A DNA stretch of 64,000 nucleotides from the NCBI GenBank assembly GCA_051891435.1, contig JBJFFE010000069.1, positions 24,611-88,610 on the forward strand, given 5' to 3'. Of the stretch, positions 19,257 through 27,886 are shown piece by piece. The notes below the pieces were generated by a model. It saw nothing but the letters and a program-made list of their open reading frames with translations. It was not told the origin of the DNA and made no database searches. A program made the translations under genes and the position numbers. The first letter of the stretch is position 1, and each line of letters opens with the position of its first letter. Origin of the DNA: UMGS1933 sp051891435 (GTDB lineage: Bacteria > Bacillota > Clostridia > TANB77 > CAG-508).

Positions 19257-21539
19257 ATGCAAGTTATTAAAAGAGATGGAAGAGTAACAGAATTTAATGA
19301 AGAAAGGATTATTAAGGCTATAACATTAGCTATGTCACACACAACAGGAGGTGTAGATATAGATTTAGCTACAAAAATAACAGATAGTGTAAAAAACCAA
19401 TTAAAAGATAAAGTACAAGTATCTGTTTATGAAATTCAAGATTTAGTAGAGAAAAAATTAATGGGTTCATCAAGAAAAGAAGTTGCACAAGAATATATTA
19501 CATATAGATACAACAGAGATGTAGCAAGAAAATCAAAAACAAAAGACATGTTTCTAGAAATTATAGAAACAAAATCTAATGATGTAACACGTGAAAATGC
19601 AAATATGAATGCAGATACACCAGCAGGAATGATGATGAAGTTCGCAAGTGAAACAACAAAACCATTTGTTGATGATTTCCTATTATCAACAGAAGCAAGA
19701 AATGCTGTAAATGGTGGATATATTCATGTTCATGATAAAGATTATTATCCAACAAAAAGCTTAACATGTATACAACATCCTTTAGATAAAATATTAAAAA
19801 ACGGATTTAGAGCAGGACATGGAAGTTCAAGACCTGCAAAAAGAATAGAAACAGCAAGTATTATAGCATGTATTTCTTTAGAAACAGTACAAAACGAAAT
19901 GCATGGGGGACAAGCAATACCAGCATTTGACTTCTATCTAGCACCATATGTAAAAACAACATTTGTAGAAGAAGTTAAAAAACTTGAAGAAGCCTTAGAT
20001 ATGGATTTATCAAAACTATATGATTATGAAGTAAAAGATTATATAAAGAAAGAAACAAAAGATCTAAAAGGTGAGGAAAAATATGTTCAACTTGCAATAA
20101 ACAATACTGTAAACAGAGTTCACCAAGCAATGGAAGCTTTTATACATAATATGAACACAATACACTCAAGAGGTGGAAACCAAGTTGTATTTAGTTCAAT
20201 AAACTATGGAACAGATACTTCTGCAGAAGGTAGATGTATAATTAGAGAAATGTTACTATCTACTGAAAGAGGAGTTGGAAATGGAGAAACACCTATCTTC
20301 CCAATACAAATTTGGAAAAAGAAAAGAGGAGTTAACTATTTACCAGAAGATAAAAACTATGACTTATATAAACTTGCATGTAGAGTAACAGCAAAAAGAT
20401 TTTTCCCAAATTTTTTAAATCTAGATGCAACATTTAATACACATCCAAAGTGGAAGGCAGAAGATCCAAACAGATATTATTATGAAGTAGCAACAATGGG
20501 ATGTAGAACAAGAGTATTTGCAAATAGACATGGAGAAGATACATCTGTTGGAAGAGGAAATTTATCATTTACAACTGTAAACTTGGTAAGAATAGCAATT
20601 GAATCTGCAAGAGAAGCACAAAGTAATTTAAGAATGAATTTTGACCTTGGAAAAGGTAGTGAAGAATTTATGACAGAAAAATATAATAAAGAGGTTAAAA
20701 AAATATTCTTAAATAAACTAGAACAATATACAGATGTAGCTGCAAGGCAATTATATGATAGATATAAATTCCAATGTACAGCTGTCGCAAAACAATTCCC
20801 ATTATTAATGTCTGGATTATGGCAAGATAGTGAAAAATTAAAACCAACAGATAGAGTAGAAGAAGTATTAAAACATGGTACATTAGGAATAGGATTTATA
20901 GGACTTGCAGAATGCTTAACAGTTTTAACTGGAAAACATCATGCAGAAAGTGAAAAATCTCAAAAATTAGGAATAGAAATAGTAACTCAAATGAAAGAAG
21001 CTTGTGATAGATATGCTGAAAGATATGATTTAAATTACTCTTTACTTGCAACACCAGCAGAAGGATTATCTGGTAAATTTACTAAAATGGATAAAAGAGA
21101 TTTTGGAACTATACTTGGAGTTACAGATAAAGAATATTATACAAATAGTAACCATGTACCAGTATGGTATAAATGTACAGCAGAGCATAAAGCAAAAATA
21201 GAAGCACCTTACCATGCATTAACATTAGGAGGACATATATTCTATATAGAATTAGATGGAGATGCAACACATAATCCTGAGTCCGTAGAAGCAGTAGTAG
21301 ATTTAATGGATAAATATAATATGGGTTATGGTTCAATTAACCATACAAGAAGCAGATGCTTAGACTGTGGATTTGAAAATGCAGATGCAAATTTAAAAGA
21401 ATGTCCAGTATGTCATAGTGAAAACATAGATACTATACAAAGAATAACAGGATATTTAGTTGGCACAACATCAAGATGGAATAGTGGAAAATTAGCAGAA
21501 TTACATGACAGAGTAACACATGATGAGAAAAATATATAA
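19257..21539 (+). CDS. nrdD: Anaerobic ribonucleoside-triphosphate reductase
   Basis: Class III glycyl-radical reductase making dNTPs from NTPs without oxygen. 760 residues. N-terminal ATP-cone (QVIKRDGRVTEFNEERIIKAI), then the catalytic barrel (ADTPAGMMMKF, HVHDKDYYP, GGNQVVFSSINYGTD, ATMGCRTRVF), the four-Cys zinc site near the end (CLDCGF ... CPVCHS), and the radical-bearing C-terminal loop in RITGYLVGTTSRWNSGKLAE. RBS AAGGGGG. Followed 17 bases later by its activase nrdG. No in-frame CGG. Confidence 0.97.
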   Translation: MQVIKRDGRVTEFNEERIIKAITLAMSHTTGGVDIDLATKITDSVKNQLKDKVQVSVYEIQDLVEKKLMGSSRKEVAQEYITYRYNRDVARKSKTKDMFLEIIETKSNDVTRENANMNADTPAGMMMKFASETTKPFVDDFLLSTEARNAVNGGYIHVHDKDYYPTKSLTCIQHPLDKILKNGFRAGHGSSRPAKRIETASIIACISLETVQNEMHGGQAIPAFDFYLAPYVKTTFVEEVKKLEEALDMDLSKLYDYEVKDYIKKETKDLKGEEKYVQLAINNTVNRVHQAMEAFIHNMNTIHSRGGNQVVFSSINYGTDTSAEGRCIIREMLLSTERGVGNGETPIFPIQIWKKKRGVNYLPEDKNYDLYKLACRVTAKRFFPNFLNLDATFNTHPKWKAEDPNRYYYEVATMGCRTRVFANRHGEDTSVGRGNLSFTTVNLVRIAIESAREAQSNLRMNFDLGKGSEEFMTEKYNKEVKKIFLNKLEQYTDVAARQLYDRYKFQCTAVAKQFPLLMSGLWQDSEKLKPTDRVEEVLKHGTLGIGFIGLAECLTVLTGKHHAESEKSQKLGIEIVTQMKEACDRYAERYDLNYSLLATPAEGLSGKFTKMDKRDFGTILGVTDKEYYTNSNHVPVWYKCTAEHKAKIEAPYHALTLGGHIFYIELDGDATHNPESVEAVVDLMDKYNMGYGSINHTRSRCLDCGFENADANLKECPVCHSENIDTIQRITGYLVGTTSRWNSGKLAELHDRVTHDEKNI

Positions 21540-21556
21540 AGAAGAGATGAAAAAAT

Positions 21557-22069
21557 ATGAATATAGCAGGATTTTATGACGAAAGTATTTCAAATGGACT
21601 AGGATGGAGGGCAGTACTTTTCGTAAGTGGTTGCCCACATCATTGCCCAGGATGCCACAATAAAGAAGCACAAGATTTTAATTTTGGTAAAAAGTTTAAT
21701 GAAGATGAAATTTTAGAAAAAATAAAAAATAATTCAATTTTAAAAGGAATTACTATAAGTGGTGGCGAACCTTTATGTAAGGAGAATATAAAAGAAGTTT
21801 GTAATTTTATAAAAGATGTAAAAAAAGTTAAAAAAGATTTTAATGTATGGTGTTATTCAGGCTACACTTTAGATGAATTAATAAAAAGAGAAGATCCTGA
21901 TACAATGGATTGCTTAAATGAAATAGATGTACTAGTAGATGGAAGGTTTAAACAAGATCTAAAAGACCCTACACTAAAATTTAGAGGATCATCAAATCAA
22001 AGAATTTTGGATGTAAAGCAAAGTCTAAAAACGCACCAATGTATTGAAATGAACATAGACAGATATTAA
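21557..22069 (+). CDS. nrdG: Anaerobic ribonucleotide reductase activating protein
   Basis: A 170-residue radical-SAM activase that installs the glycyl radical on NrdD. The iron-sulfur motif CPHHCPGCHN has the CX3CX2C spacing; further radical-SAM segments are GITISGGEPLC and VWCYSGYTLDEL. It forms an operon with nrdD. The RBS (GAAGAGATGAAAAAAT) is modest, suggesting coupling. Confidence 0.96.
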   Translation: MNIAGFYDESISNGLGWRAVLFVSGCPHHCPGCHNKEAQDFNFGKKFNEDEILEKIKNNSILKGITISGGEPLCKENIKEVCNFIKDVKKVKKDFNVWCYSGYTLDELIKREDPDTMDCLNEIDVLVDGRFKQDLKDPTLKFRGSSNQRILDVKQSLKTHQCIEMNIDRY

Positions 22070-22073
22070 AAAC

Positions 22074-22217
22074 CATAAATATATAATATTTTCAATTTGC
22101 GAAGCTCTAAGCAGACTAGCCAATATGTAAATTCGGAGTACATACGTTTGAACACTATTGTATATACGGGTTTAGACAACTAAGGTCGCTTCTCATTTCA
22201 AATATTATATATTTATG
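22074..22217. repeat. 144-bp inverted-repeat element or structured RNA
   Basis: Terminal arms of 18 bases (CATAAATATATAATATTT and its complement at 22200-22217) enclose about 108 bases that are less AT-rich than the surroundings, with an internal ATGTA/TACAT hairpin (22124-22144 region). No ORF. The short arms and small size fit a miniature mobile element or a small structured RNA; I do not recognise a known family. Confidence 0.55.
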
Positions 22218-22315
22218 TTTTAATTATAAAAATATTCATATAATGTTTTTTAATGTTCTTTTAATAATTATAAATTATATATAATCCAAATATATTTTAG
22301 AAAGGAAAATGTAAA

Positions 22316-23308
22316 ATGGAAGAAAACAAAAAAGAAAATGTTTTAAAAAAAATTTTAAAAAAAGAAGTTATTATTAGCTTAGTAGTTGGTTTATTAGTTG
22401 GTGCAGGAATAATGTTCTTTGTAAATGGAGGTTTTGTTGCAAGAGTAGGAGGAAAAGCAATAACAACTGGAAGTTTATATAATAAAATGAAGGATTATTA
22501 TTCTATAAATTTACTTCTAGAAGATGTTGATGCAGCTATATTAAATAAAAAATATCATTTAACTGAAGACGAAATAGATGATATGAAAACAATGGCAGAC
22601 AAATATATTTCACAATATGAACAGTACGGATATAGTGAAGAAGAATTTTTATCAGAAAATGGATTTGAAGATTATGATGCATTTGTAGATTATTTGTCAT
22701 TAGATTATAAGAGAACAGTATATTTCTATGATTATTTAGAGACAAAGCTTGAAGATAATGCTGTTAAAACATATTATGATGAAAATGCATTTGGTAAAAT
22801 AAGTAATAAACATATATTAATAACAACATCAGATGATATGACAGATGAACAAGCTTTAGCAGTTGCAAATGAAATAATTGGTAGATTAAATGACGGAGAA
22901 GATTTTGATACACTTGCAAAAGAATATTTAGAAAAGTATCCAAATAATGCGGTAAATGAAGATTTAGGAGAAGTTGGCGCATTCGATAACCTTGAAACTG
23001 AATATATAGATGCATTAAAAACATTAGAAAAAGATAAATATACTGAAACTCCTGTTAAAACATCTTATGGATATCATGTAATTTATTGTACAAATAAAAC
23101 AGAAAAAACAGAGGAAATATCTAGAGATGATAAGATGGCAATCGTTAACATACTTGCAGAAGACATAATGAATGAAGATTCTAATTTATATTATAAAACT
23201 TTAATAAACATGAGGAAAGAATCAAACTTAAAATTCTATGATAAAGATTTAAACACAAAATATGAAGAATACTGTGCACAATATGTAGATGAGGCAACAG
23301 AAGAATAG
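22316..23308 (+). CDS. Membrane-anchored peptidyl-prolyl isomerase, PrsA-like
   Basis: A 330-residue foldase. A short cytoplasmic start, one membrane helix (residues about 18-37), a SurA/PrsA-like helical arm, then a parvulin (PpiC) domain (NKHILITTSDDMTDEQALAV ... FDTLAKEYLEKYP ... VKTSYGYHVIY) followed by a helical end. There is no lipobox Cys, so it is held by the uncleaved helix rather than a lipid. Predicted to assist folding of exported proteins. Single gene after the 22074 element. Confidence 0.85.
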   Translation: MEENKKENVLKKILKKEVIISLVVGLLVGAGIMFFVNGGFVARVGGKAITTGSLYNKMKDYYSINLLLEDVDAAILNKKYHLTEDEIDDMKTMADKYISQYEQYGYSEEEFLSENGFEDYDAFVDYLSLDYKRTVYFYDYLETKLEDNAVKTYYDENAFGKISNKHILITTSDDMTDEQALAVANEIIGRLNDGEDFDTLAKEYLEKYPNNAVNEDLGEVGAFDNLETEYIDALKTLEKDKYTETPVKTSYGYHVIYCTNKTEKTEEISRDDKMAIVNILAEDIMNEDSNLYYKTLINMRKESNLKFYDKDLNTKYEEYCAQYVDEATEE

Positions 23309-23327
23309 TAAAAAATAACATGATGTG

Positions 23328-23347
23328 GGGCGCATGACCATGCGCCC
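23328..23347. repeat. GC-rich dispersed hairpin, copy 6
   Basis: GGGCGCATG-AC-CATGCGCCC: a perfect nine-base stem. Confidence 0.75.
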
Positions 23348-23383
23348 TAAAATTATAAATAGACTGATTTATGGGTACAATAT

Positions 23384-23504
23384 GTCAGCCGTTTTGTATA
23401 TTTTATAAAAAATTAAATTTGACAGTCCGCAGATCACGGGGGAAGACCCGCGTACGCCTTGGAGAATTTAATTTTTTAGAAAATCATACAAAAGGTAGGC
23501 TGAC
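23384..23504. repeat. 121-bp inverted-repeat element with GC-rich core
   Basis: The left arm (GTCAGCCGTTTTGTATATTT...) and right arm (...AAATCATACAAAAGGTAGGCTGAC) form an imperfect stem of about 40 bases. The 45-base core contains ACGGGGGAAGACCCGCGT, itself able to fold. The last 34 bases are an exact repeat of 9853-9886. This is MITE-like or RNA-like; no ORF. Confidence 0.6.
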
Positions 23505-23533
23505 AAATTAATAAATAAAATGTTGGAGGAAAT

Positions 23534-24391
23534 ATGGAAACAAAAACTAATAAAACAAACTTTTTTAAAAAAATTTATATTTCACTATTTAAAATAAAAG
23601 AATATAATCTGTTAACAAAAGAAGGATTGAAAAAAAGCATATATTATATACTTGATATATTATTAATATTATCTCTCATATATGCTGGAATTTTCATTTT
23701 CCAAATGAAAAAAAATGTAAATAGCTTAAAAACATATTTACAAGAAAAATTACCAGAACTTACATATTTAGAAGGAACTTTAACAAGTGAAAATGAAGAA
23801 GCAATTATATTAGATAATGACTTGGTAAAAATAAATTTTGGTGGGCAAATTGTAATAGACACGAAAACAGATTATGAAACACTAGTAAATAAATATAAAG
23901 AAAATAAACAAGCAACAATATTATTAACAGCCAATAAATATACAACAATTAATGCTCAAGGGAAAGTGCTAGAGTATTCATATGATGAGGTTTTAGAAAA
24001 ATATTTAGGACAACAAGTAAAAAGTTTGGATAAAGAAGAAGTGTTATATTTGTTTGATAACATTTCATATACTTACTACTTTTTTGCATATGCATTATCA
24101 TATTGTATAGCACATTCATTATTAGTATTTGCTTATGATTTATTAATATCATTATTTGCCTTTATTATTTGTAAAGTAAAAAAAGTTGCTATAAAATTTG
24201 CAGAAATCTATAGTATGGGATTATATGCTATGACTATACCAGTAATATGTTATTTTATAATAAACTTTATTCCTGCTTCAGTTGGAATATATATACAAGT
24301 AATTTCAACTATTATTCCAATAATATATTTAACAGTAGCAATTTACACAACAAAATGGATTACACCAGAAATGGCAAAGAAAAATAAATAA
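23534..24391 (+). CDS. DUF1189-type membrane protein
   Basis: A 285-residue protein with an N-terminal membrane helix (residues about 34-53), an extracytoplasmic segment (NSLKTYLQEKLPELTYLEGT), and four C-terminal helices. The layout and the opening FFKKIYISLFKIKEYNLLTKEG match the DUF1189 family. RBS TTGGAGG. Function of the family is unknown. Confidence 0.7.
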   Translation: METKTNKTNFFKKIYISLFKIKEYNLLTKEGLKKSIYYILDILLILSLIYAGIFIFQMKKNVNSLKTYLQEKLPELTYLEGTLTSENEEAIILDNDLVKINFGGQIVIDTKTDYETLVNKYKENKQATILLTANKYTTINAQGKVLEYSYDEVLEKYLGQQVKSLDKEEVLYLFDNISYTYYFFAYALSYCIAHSLLVFAYDLLISLFAFIICKVKKVAIKFAEIYSMGLYAMTIPVICYFIINFIPASVGIYIQVISTIIPIIYLTVAIYTTKWITPEMAKKNK

Positions 24392-24409
24392 TTATTGTTT
24401 AGTTTGTAA

Positions 24410-24429
24410 GGGCGCATGACTATGCGCCC
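24410..24429. repeat. GC-rich dispersed hairpin, copy 7
   Basis: GGGCGCATGACTATGCGCCC, nearly identical to copy 6, about 1 kb away. Confidence 0.75.
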
Positions 24430-24488
24430 ATTGTTATTAAAAATAGACTTATTAAATATAATAATCAATAAAATTTCAAACATTTGTA

Positions 24489-24517
24489 TTGTAAAAAAAA
24501 TAAAAATAAGGTATAAT
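24489..24517 (+). promoter_or_regulatory. Sigma-A-type promoter for trpS
   Basis: TTGTAA, 17-base spacer, TATAAT at 24512. No T-box structure fits in the short leader (about 35 bases), so trpS is apparently not T-box-controlled here. Confidence 0.6.
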
Positions 24518-24556
24518 AAAAAGCAATGTTTTATAAATTAAATGAGGAGGTAACCC

Positions 24557-25546
24557 ATGGATAAAAAAGTTATTTTAAGTGGAATTCAATCTACAGGAAG
24601 ACTACAGTTAGGGAACTATTTAGGAGCAATAGATAATTGGGTAAAAATGCAAGAGGAATACAATTGTTACTATATGATTGCAAACTCACATTCATTAACA
24701 ATTAGAAATGACCCAGAAGAACTAAAAAACAACACACTAAAAATAATAGCACTATATGTAGCAGCTGGACTTAATCCAGAAAAAAATACAATATTTATTC
24801 AATCACAAGTAAAAGAACATGCAGAACTTGCATGGATTTTAAACTGCTATACATATATGGGAGAGCTTTCTCGTATGACACAATTTAAAGATAAATCTGC
24901 AAAACATGCAGATAATATAAATGCAGGATTATTTACATATCCAGTATTAATGGCAGCAGATATTTTACTATATAAAGCAGATTTAGTGCCAGTTGGAGAA
25001 GACCAAAAACAGCATTTGGAAATAACAAGAGATATAGCAGAAAGATTCAACAAAATATATGGAGAAACTTTTGTAATACCAGAAGGTTATATAAGAAAAT
25101 CAAGTGCAAGAATAATGGGATTACAAGATCCAACAAGTAAAATGAGTAAAAGCTCAACAAATCTAAATGATACTATATTTTTAGATGATGAGCCAGAAGT
25201 TATTATGAAAAAATTTAAAAAAGCAGTTACAGATTCAGAAAATGTAGTTAGATTTGATCCAGAAAATAAACCAGGAATAAGCAACTTAATGTGTATATAC
25301 GGAGCAATAACTGGAAAAAATGAAAAAGAGATAGAAGAAGAGTTTGCTGGACTGGGATATGGAACTTTCAAAACTGCAGTAGGGGAAAAAGTAGTAGAAA
25401 GATTAAGACCAGTACAAGAAAAGTATAAAGAATTACTAGAAAATCCAAAATATTTAGAAGAAATTTATACTAAGGGAGCAGAAAAAGCAAGAGAAGTTGC
25501 TTCAAAAACCTTAGAGGAAGTGAAAGCAAAAATAGGAATATTGTAG
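24557..25546 (+). CDS. trpS: Tryptophanyl-tRNA synthetase
   Basis: Class I synthetase charging tRNA-Trp. 329 residues. HIGH-like QLGNYLG after SGIQSTGR, KMSKS at KMSKSS, and TrpRS segments GEDQKQHLEITRDIAERFN and FTYPVLMAADILLY. RBS GAGGAGG. It is followed eight bases later by obg. Confidence 0.98.
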   Translation: MDKKVILSGIQSTGRLQLGNYLGAIDNWVKMQEEYNCYYMIANSHSLTIRNDPEELKNNTLKIIALYVAAGLNPEKNTIFIQSQVKEHAELAWILNCYTYMGELSRMTQFKDKSAKHADNINAGLFTYPVLMAADILLYKADLVPVGEDQKQHLEITRDIAERFNKIYGETFVIPEGYIRKSSARIMGLQDPTSKMSKSSTNLNDTIFLDDEPEVIMKKFKKAVTDSENVVRFDPENKPGISNLMCIYGAITGKNEKEIEEEFAGLGYGTFKTAVGEKVVERLRPVQEKYKELLENPKYLEEIYTKGAEKAREVASKTLEEVKAKIGIL

Positions 25547-25554
25547 GAGGAAAT

Positions 25555-26829
25555 ATGTTTACAGACTATACAAAAATAATTGTAAAATCCGGAGATGGAG
25601 GAAATGGAGCAATTACATTCAGAAGGGAAAAATATGTTGCATCAGGAGGCCCAGATGGCGGAGACGGAGGAAAAGGTGGAGATGTATATTTTGTAGTTGA
25701 CCCAGACCAAAATACATTAATAAATTTTAGATATAATAAAAAATATAAGGCTCAAAATGGAGAAAATGGAAGCGGTAATCGTTGCTTTGGAAAATCTGGA
25801 GAAGACTTATATATAAAAGTACCAAGGGGAACGGTAATAAAGGATAGTGAAACAGGAAAAGTTATTGCAGACCTTTCAGAAGAAGGTCAATGTGAACTTG
25901 TTTTTCCAGGTGGAAGAGGAGGAAAAGGAAACTCGCATTTTGCAACAGCAACAAGACAAGCTCCTCGTTTTGCACAAGGTGGAGAAAAGGGAATAGAAAA
26001 GGAAGTAATCTTAGAATTAAAATTAATTGCGGATGTTGGACTAGTTGGTTTCCCAAATGTAGGAAAATCAACAATACTTTCAATGGTTACATCAGCAAGA
26101 CCTAAAATAGCAGACTACCATTTTACAACATTGGAGCCTAACCTAGGAGTAGTAAAAACTGAATATGGAGATAGTTTTGTAATTGCAGATATACCAGGAA
26201 TTATAGAAGGCGCAAGCCAAGGTGTTGGATTAGGATTAAAATTTTTAAGACATATAGAAAGAACAAGGCTTTTACTTCATGTAATAGATGTATCGGGTTC
26301 AGAAGATAGAATACCGGTAGAGGATTTTAAAATAATAAATGAAGAACTAAAAAAATATAGTGAAAAATTAGCCACAAGGAAACAGATAATAGTAGCAAAT
26401 AAAATAGATGCAATGCAGGATGAAATTTTATATAAAGATTTAGAAGAGCTAGCTAGAAAAGAAAATATAAAAATATTTAAAATATCTGCTGCAACAGGAG
26501 AGGGTCTAAAGGAATTATTTAAATATGTATCAGAAGTTATTAAAACTTTACCAAAAGAAGAAATAATAGATGGTGAAGAAAGAATGGTATATACGTTAAA
26601 AGAAGATAGAGACGAATTTGAAATAATAAAAGAAAATGGAGAATTTATTGTACAAGGACCAGCAGTAGATAGATTAATGGGAAGAGTGAATTTAGAAGAT
26701 AATGAATCTCTATATTATTTCCAAAAAACATTGCGTAATTTAGGAATAGAAGATGCGCTAAAACAAGAAGGAATACAAGAAGGAGACACAGTAAGATTTA
26801 ATGACTGGGAATTTGCATGGTACGATTAA
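25555..26829 (+). CDS. obgE: Obg-family GTPase
   Basis: A 424-residue ribosome-associated GTPase involved in 50S maturation and stress control. N-terminal glycine-rich Obg domain (residues 1-158), G domain with GFPNVGKST, DIPGIIEGA and NKID, and a C-terminal OCT domain of about 80 residues. The start lies eight bases after trpS with RBS AGGAGG. Many Gly codons here are preceded by C (GGCGGAGACGGA) yet none is an in-frame CGG. Confidence 0.98.
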   Translation: MFTDYTKIIVKSGDGGNGAITFRREKYVASGGPDGGDGGKGGDVYFVVDPDQNTLINFRYNKKYKAQNGENGSGNRCFGKSGEDLYIKVPRGTVIKDSETGKVIADLSEEGQCELVFPGGRGGKGNSHFATATRQAPRFAQGGEKGIEKEVILELKLIADVGLVGFPNVGKSTILSMVTSARPKIADYHFTTLEPNLGVVKTEYGDSFVIADIPGIIEGASQGVGLGLKFLRHIERTRLLLHVIDVSGSEDRIPVEDFKIINEELKKYSEKLATRKQIIVANKIDAMQDEILYKDLEELARKENIKIFKISAATGEGLKELFKYVSEVIKTLPKEEIIDGEERMVYTLKEDRDEFEIIKENGEFIVQGPAVDRLMGRVNLEDNESLYYFQKTLRNLGIEDALKQEGIQEGDTVRFNDWEFAWYD

Positions 26830-26845
26830 AATAAAAAATCATAAA

Positions 26846-26881
26846 CTTTTGTTTGACAAACAAAAGAACTTGTGATATTAT
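26846..26881 (+). promoter_or_regulatory. lexA promoter with overlapping palindromic operator
   Basis: Arms CTTTTGTTTG and CAAACAAAAG around one A (26846-26866) form a perfect palindrome overlapping the -35 TTGACA (26853). The -10 TATTAT at 26876 follows a 17-base spacer. The position suggests LexA autorepression. It does not match the usual Firmicutes box GAAC-N4-GTTC. Confidence 0.6.
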
Positions 26882-26915
26882 TAGAACAAATAAAATTTTG
26901 GGGAGTGGTTGTAAG

Positions 26916-27560
26916 ATGAAAAAAAATAGTTCAGATGAATTAAATAAAAGAGAAAAAGCAATATTAAAGTTTATAGAAAAACAAATAAATGATAAAGGAT
27001 ATCCGCCATCAGTAAGAGAAATAGGAAAGGCTGTTGGTTTAAGTTCTACAGCAACTGTACATACTTATATTGCAAAATTAAAAGAAAAAGGTTATTTGTC
27101 AAAAGAAGACCAAAAAGGTAGAGCATTAAAATTGCTAAAAGGTGGAAAAAAGGAAGAACCAAAATCAATATATAATGGAAAAGAACTTGCAGAAGTGCCT
27201 GTAATAGGAAAAATAACAGCAGGAGAACCAATACTTGCAGTAGAAAATATAACAGATACTTTCCCTATACCAATAGATTTTGTAGGAAACAGCGAAAGCT
27301 TTATGTTAGTAGTTAGAGGAGAAAGTATGATAGAAGCTGGAATATTAGACGGAGACTATATTCTAGTAAAAAAACAAGATATAGCAAGAAATGGTGAAAT
27401 AGTAGTAGCACTAATAGGAGAAGAAGCAACAGTAAAAACATTCTATAAAGAAAAAGACCATATCAGATTACAACCAGAAAACAGCACAATGGATCCAATA
27501 ATAGTACCAAACTGTAAAATACTTGGAAAAGTAGCAGGAGTATTTAGAAAAATAAATTAA
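26916..27560 (+). CDS. lexA: LexA repressor
   Basis: SOS repressor with N-terminal winged helix (YPPSVREIGKAVGLSSTATVHTYI is the recognition region, shown in part) and a C-terminal S24 self-cleaving domain. Cleavage Ala-Gly lies in GKITAGEP; catalytic Ser in RGESMIEAGILDGDY; Lys in EEATVKTFYKE. 214 residues from the ATG at 26916, with GGGGAGTGG upstream. Likely to control repair genes, several of which (uvrA, uvrB, addA, dnaE) are in this window, but I did not find its operator-like palindrome near them. Confidence 0.96.
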   Translation: MKKNSSDELNKREKAILKFIEKQINDKGYPPSVREIGKAVGLSSTATVHTYIAKLKEKGYLSKEDQKGRALKLLKGGKKEEPKSIYNGKELAEVPVIGKITAGEPILAVENITDTFPIPIDFVGNSESFMLVVRGESMIEAGILDGDYILVKKQDIARNGEIVVALIGEEATVKTFYKEKDHIRLQPENSTMDPIIVPNCKILGKVAGVFRKIN

Positions 27561-27576
27561 AATGAATAAAAAATAT

Positions 27577-27622
27577 AAAAAAGCTCATTATAAAAATAAA
27601 ACTTTATAAGGGGGCTTTTTTT
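27577..27622 (+). terminator. lexA terminator overlapping the next RBS
   Basis: AAAGCTCATTATAAA pairs with TTTATAAGGGGGCTTT, then a T-run that runs straight into an ATG at 27623. The 3' arm holds the GGGGG that would serve as SD. Confidence 0.7.
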
Positions 27623-27760
27623 ATGGATGAGGAAAAACAAGAAAACACAACGAAATATGGAGAATTTGTATGTTCTTTTAATCAATGGTTACCATTAGAT
27701 AAACAAAAAGAACAAGCAAAAAAAATGGTTAAGGTCACTAGAAAAAATTCAGATAAATAA
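27623..27760 (+). CDS. Small hypothetical protein (45 aa)
   Basis: ATG at 27623, nine bases after AAGGGGG; ends at 27760. The product is charged with one Cys and an FNQWLPLDKQKEQAKKMV core. Base composition is native. It lies directly after lexA, where SOS-linked small genes occur in some Firmicutes, but I do not recognise it. Confidence 0.5.
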   Translation: MDEEKQENTTKYGEFVCSFNQWLPLDKQKEQAKKMVKVTRKNSDK

Positions 27761-27886
27761 TAATTTCTAGGATAAAAAAGAAAAAATAGAAAAACTCTTT
27801 TGTTTTATGTAAACATATAATATAATATATAAGCAATTTTTTGTAATACGCGCCTTTATTGAGGTGCAGACGAAAGGAAGAAAAAA

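Noticed and set aside
22074..22217. T-box leader
   Set aside because: No T-box GGTGG-type motif, no specifier structure, and the downstream gene is a foldase, not an aminoacyl-tRNA or amino acid gene.
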